From Temnothorax longispinosus (lineage: Eukaryota; Arthropoda; Insecta; Hymenoptera; Formicidae), in assembly GCF_030848805.1 (NCBI RefSeq), contig NC_092362.1, positions 6,014,001-6,078,000 of the forward strand: a DNA stretch of 64,000 bases, given 5' to 3'. Both the position numbers and the translations under genes were made by a program. Shown here piece after piece: positions 59,612-64,000 of the stretch (the stretch's first letter is position 1; each line of letters starts with the position of its first letter). The notes below the pieces were generated by a model. That model saw nothing but the letters and a program-made list of their open reading frames with translations. It searched no databases and was not told the DNA's origin.

Positions 59612-60098
59612 CGCTTGTTTACACGATATGCATTAAACTGCTTAAGAGATTAGTTTTTTTTCTTCGTATAATTCTGTGAAACAAAAGAATAGCTCGACTA
59701 TGCATACGAGGAAGATAATATACATAAGTATCTATGTACAAAAATATATACGATTTGTCAATTACAACGGACTAATGAGTATAAAAGAAGTCGTAAAAAG
59801 AGAGAAACGAAACAGTGAGATCGCGAGGGCAGGATGAACGCGTCAGTAAATGATCGGTGAATCACTCATGTTTCTTCTTTCCATCAGAAAAAATACGTAA
59901 ATTATATAAAGAGCAAACGTAATTCTTTTTAATAGAAATTGAAGAATCGGCAGGATTGGTGATTAATTGCACAACGAATCTTAATCGAATCAAGATGCAC
60001 GTTAAATTACATTGAACGTTTATTCTTTCGTTCATTCACCGACGCATTGCATCCTGTCTTTCGCTTCGTCAGGGAAGGGACTCTCCCGCAGAGGAGGC
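59612..60098. other. tail-to-tail intergenic interval
   Basis: Holds the 3' untranslated regions of COA7 (plus) and the GLIS gene (minus). An ATTAAA near 59632 and a minus-strand AATAAA at 60019-60024 are the candidate polyadenylation signals. No gene is seen. Confidence 0.6.
60019..60024 (-). terminator. AATAAA polyadenylation signal of GLIS gene
   Basis: TTTATT on the plus strand reads AATAAA on the minus strand, 75 bases after the GLIS stop codon. Confidence 0.5.
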
Positions 60099-63000
60099 TC
60101 ATCCGTCGATGAAGATAGCGTCATTCAGGGCGCTCAGCTCGTGGAACTGTCGCTCGATGTCGAGCTCGTGGAAATCCGGCACGTCGTCCTCCGCGGGCAC
60201 GCAGAATCCTGCAAAGAATAACGATGGTCACGGTGCTTCGCTCTCATTCTCGCTTTCTCTCAATCTCCCTCTTTCTTTCACGCGCTTCATCTCGCGCGCA
60301 CGTTTTTATATACTTTCACGAAATTACATTTACGCGAGGGCTCCTTTGGAAATAGCACGGGTGCGTGGCACGTGGCAATCTGTTTTGTCATCTGTTTTGT
60401 CACGCGTACGCGACTTCACCCGTTCGCGCGTCCTCCGTACGCGGCGTACGCCGTACGGCCCTCCTTTCCCTCCCAAAAAAGTAAGGAATATTATTTTAAG
60501 ACTCGGTATGGGGTAAAGGCATAAAGGAGCGGGCGGCGAACCTCCTCTGAGATCAGCTATAGACGGCCAGGCGCGAACACTGTCATCGGCGCGATGCGCG
60601 AGCCGCGACAGAAAAAGCCAGCACGCGCCCGCGAGATGCACGCACGCACGCATGTACAACCGATGGTTTATGATCTTTGCGGAATTGCACCCTACCTCTA
60701 GAAATATAATAGAACTCAAGAAAGAGAATCAAGGAAACAATAGCATCTCGCATCACGTCAAATATATTTGTGAAAGATGCTATATTTCTTCGAGAAATAG
60801 ATATGATCCTCTTTTTCTAAGAAATTATATAATAGAAGATCAGAAAACACAGCTAAGAGAAGATTTCTCGGGATACATTCTTTCTTCAATTACCAAGATT
60901 AGATATTGATTTAAATAATTCCATTGGTCTATTTCGCAAATGTTATTTATGCAAAGAGAAACTGTCATACATCTCGTAAACTGAAAAACAAAGTCTTACT
61001 CGATTGCCAATAAAAGTTAAAGGTCACACCGTATCTTGCGCGCATATGTTAGAAACACTATAATGTGAGTAGTAATAAGTAGCAAGTTCTAGTGGTTCTT
61101 ATCGCATCTCGGTCAGATTTTCCTACATTGAAAATGTCGACTGAAAAAATATAGATCATGCTGAATATGAAAGCCATACGTCGTCACGACGATAAGCGAG
61201 ACCTTCAATCGATCCGAGAAGATGCTCGAAATGTAATTTGCAATTAATACCATGAGATCTTTTTAAAATATTCTACACAACTATTAATAGGAAATAGAAT
61301 ATTATACATACAAAATAAAATAATTAAAATTATTCTAATAAGTATTCACTTATTAAAATTTCCTTCAAATTCTGACGAGCTTCGTGACTTCATGGTACCA
61401 AAGACTTGAAATATATAACACTCTCTAACAGTTGAATTGATTGAATATATCCATTACCTGTATTCTCGTCCTGTGCGTTGGTGAGGTCGTTGATCAGAAG
61501 ATGACGAACCGATTCGATCGGCACGTATTCCTGCTGATTGCCGTCAAAATTCAGGGAGATTCTATTCAGCTGGCACGTATTGTTCGGCGATGTGTTCTCT
61601 TCTTTGACATAAGTTTTAGACAATTTGTACGAATGATTCGTTTCCACGTCAAAAATGCACGCGTCATGGCTTCCTCGCTGAGGAATCGTCGAGTTTAACT
61701 TGTGTCCTATTGCTGTCACATTATTCGTTGATATCTTATCCGACGATAACAGACTGGACAACGTACTTGAATTTTCCGTATGATTTTTCAGGTGCTTTCT
61801 AAGACTCGATGGATCGGTGTAACGTTTGCCGCAGCCGATTACCTGGCAAGCGTATGGTTTCTAGAAAAAGTTACCATCAAAATTATTTTTTTATCGAAGA
61901 TTATGAATCAAAGATACAAAGCTTATACCATAAAGCTTTATACTATAAATAAATAATACTATAAAGCTTATATTAATTTTTGTAGGATATTAATAAGCCG
62001 TAATACGTCCCATAACAATTTATATCGGTACAGCATATCGAATAAGATCATATTAAACCAAAAAGATTAGCTGCTAATAAGAAATATTGGAAAAGAAACT
62101 CAAATTGTCAATTACGTATTTATTAAATGTGTGAGAAATAAGAAAGACACCCTACTCTGTCATAGTGTGTTCTCTGATGTTTTGCTCGATCGCTGCTGTT
62201 GCTAAACGCCTTTGAACATCCATTGTGTTGACACGCATAAGGCCTTTCGCCCGTGTGCGATCTCTGATGTATCTTCAAGTTTTCTAATCGACTGAATGCC
62301 TTCTTACAGCCGGCAAACTGAAATAAACATCAACAGTAAGAAATTAATTTTGCTAGCGGACAATTTTGTAGAAAACGAAGCTTGATGAATATATAGAAAA
62401 CAACGATATCGATATGACTTGTGCAGTTAGAACAAACAGAATCAGTCCGTAAAATTTTCAATTAAATTGCTTATGAGAATCTATTTGCTTAATGCAAAAA
62501 CGCGATGTATTTGGGACTGACAAGAAAATTATAATAAAAATGATAAAACCAAAAACAAATTGACCAAAAAATCTCCACCGTTAAAGGAATTTCCTTTTTT
62601 TAGTATATTTACATACGACTCGATGAAGCGACCAATGAGATAATGAAAAGAGTTACTGAAGGACCATAAGGCGCGTTATTGGAGTCACGCTGGAGTTGGA
62701 AATCGCCGAGAAGGGACGAACGAGGACACTAACCGGACATTTGTTCGGCTTTTCTTGAGTGTGCACTCGCATGTGGATCAACAATTTGTATCTCGCGTTG
62801 AACGGCCGGGCGCGCGGACATCCTTGCCACAGGCAGGCGAACTCGTCCTCGCGGCCCGTCGTCGTCGCCGGCGTCGCGACGGAGAAGCTCTCTCCCGCCT
62901 CCTTGTCGTCTCGCTCCTTGTCCCGGTCCCGCTGAATCCGCCTGCCGTGGCCGTGCGCACTCGCCGAGGACGACTCCACGTGCCGCCTCTCGATGTGCCG

Positions 63001-64000
63001 CACCAGGCCCTCCTGTTCCGCGAACACACAGCCGCAGTCGATCCAGCGGCACTGATAAGCCGACGCGAGGCTATCGTCCACCGGTCTCGCGCAATCTGCA
63101 ACGTGACGTACGCACGCGAAACGTAAACACGCGCAACTGGAACAGAAATTGCGTGCGTGCGCGGAGATTGCCACACATATCCCGCATATCCGGATATCGC
63201 GTGGCATATCTAACGGCGCTAAAAATGTTGGAAGCTCATTATAACTTTCTTTCGGATGCCGCAAATACTCGGAGCGTCCTGGACTCTTCGGTCCAATAAG
63301 TATTCTAAAAATGCTGAGAATTCTCGTTTTGATTTAGCCGAGCAGGCTCTTTTCGTCAATCTGATAGAACTCGCGGATAAATTCTGGCGAAATGAGAGCG
63401 TGAAAGATTCAGTTTCTCTAAAATAAACGAGGACAGTGGCGCTTACCGTAAGACTTGTCGTTCTTCTCGGTTTCAGCGACCTTCGACCCGGCGACACGTC
63501 GATCATTCCCGAGCAGCAGACCCTCGTTCCGCGGTAGTATCACCTGATTACCGAAACTGTCCATCGCACCGACAAGCTCACCAGCGAGATTGATCGTCGA
63601 TGGCTGCTGCTGGGAGGAGACGAGATGCCCGACCGCGTAGTACGGCGGATTGAAGCTCTGGGACGGTTCCTGCTGATCGTCGCTCGCGAAACAGTTCGCG
63701 GACGATGAGTCCACGGTGCTCAGCAATGACGTCGGGTCGCCCCTAATCAGACTGAGGTCGAATTCGTCGGCGACTGGAGGGTTGTAGCTCTGAGCCGCCA
63801 CGTCGTTCTGAATGCTCATCAGCAACGACACCACGTCCTCCTGGCAGTCCGGATAATCCTGATAATCACCCTGCGACTCCGCTCCAAATTCCGGATAGAT
63901 CGTGTTGCAGAATGTGCGCGAGAAGGGGAAGGCCGAGCCCATTGAGGGTAACTTCCGGTCCGATTTGTCCTCGTCATGATCCGTCGTCGTCGTCGTCGTC
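60099..64000 (-). CDS. lmd: GLIS1/3-type zinc-finger transcription factor (lame duck/gleeful-like), 5' partial
   Basis: Minus-strand exons in coding order: 64000 (edge)-63447, 63095-62734, 62317-62156, 61860-61458 and 60208-60099. Phases agree and the stop is at 60099-60101. Five C2H2 fingers: YQCRWIDCGCVFAEQEGLVR, then FACLWQGCPRARPFNARYKL and HMRVHTQEKPNKCP, then FAGCKKAFSRLENLKIHQRS, then CQHNGCSKAFSNSSDRAKHQ, then CQVIGCGKRYTDPSSLRKHL. This arrangement and wording are those of the Gli-similar GLIS1/GLIS3 group; the Drosophila member lmd (gleeful) activates myoblast-fusion genes through Mef2. The linker between fingers 1 and 2 is unusually long, about 45 residues rich in Ser, Arg and Asp. 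The N-terminal region is acidic and Gln/Ser-rich. The C-terminus ends AEDDVPDFHELDIERQFHEL and ...NDAIFIDG, a plausible acidic activation motif. The frame is open to the window edge upstream of the internal ATG at 63942, so the true start lies outside. Confidence 0.9.
63982..64000. repeat. CGT trinucleotide run at window edge
   Basis: At least six CGT/GTC repeats lie in the open N-terminal coding frame of the GLIS gene, where on the minus strand they read as ACG (Thr) codons. The run may continue outside the window. Confidence 0.6.

Noticed and set aside
62755..63176. Several 107-132-codon frames overlapping the GLIS zinc-finger exon
   Set aside because: Shadows of the GC-rich coding exon; only the frame with the C2H2 fingers joins in phase with its neighbours.

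Overview
The window is animal nuclear DNA, most likely from an insect and plausibly a hymenopteran such as an ant. It is AT-rich with CpG-rich exons, has GT-AG introns, metazoan gene families whose proteins look insect-like, and many short hairpin transposons (MITEs) and tRNA-derived SINEs. No bacterial features (operons, Shine-Dalgarno sites, CRISPR) are present. The species assignment is inference; no marker gene fixes it.

Left part (1-29 kb) is gene-poor. A two-exon plus-strand gene (3559-3666 joined to 11127-11414) encodes a Ser-rich 131-residue protein that I do not recognise. Its 7.5-kb intron holds a piggyBac-type MITE and a near-perfect palindrome with two homeodomain-type TAATCC cores. 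Three short, well-bordered candidate exons at 23.0-25.4 kb may form another small gene or a non-coding transcript.

The middle (29-54.6 kb) is a segmental-duplication zone built on one gene. Copy A (29332-35619) is an intact five-exon gene for a 251-residue FAM166/CIMIP2 protein, a family of ciliary and sperm-tail microtubule inner proteins. Copy B (41126-43418) lacks exon 1, has a frameshift in exon 2 and carries a chimeric exon made of exon 5 and exon 4 halves. Copy C (53689-54379) keeps only exons 4 and 5. The repeated blocks carry the last codons of the neighbouring MCMBP gene, which marks the ancestral tail-to-tail junction. Block B also shows two large palindromes in which a hairpin element is flanked by inverted copies of local DNA, a flipped intron loop and a small snap-back insertion. 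Between B and C lies a complete five-exon GILT thiol-reductase-like gene (45908-48713), followed by a decayed pogo/Tigger-type transposase and other repeat DNA.

The right part (54.5-64 kb) is gene-dense. MCMBP (minus, replication licensing) and COA7 (plus, mitochondrial respiratory-complex assembly) are divergent from a shared ~500-bp interval. COA7 is tail-to-tail with a GLIS1/3-type five-zinc-finger transcription factor (minus; likely the lame duck/gleeful orthologue), whose N-terminus runs off the right edge. These are independent housekeeping or developmental genes and do not form a pathway. The most unusual biology visible is the structural history of the FAM166 array.
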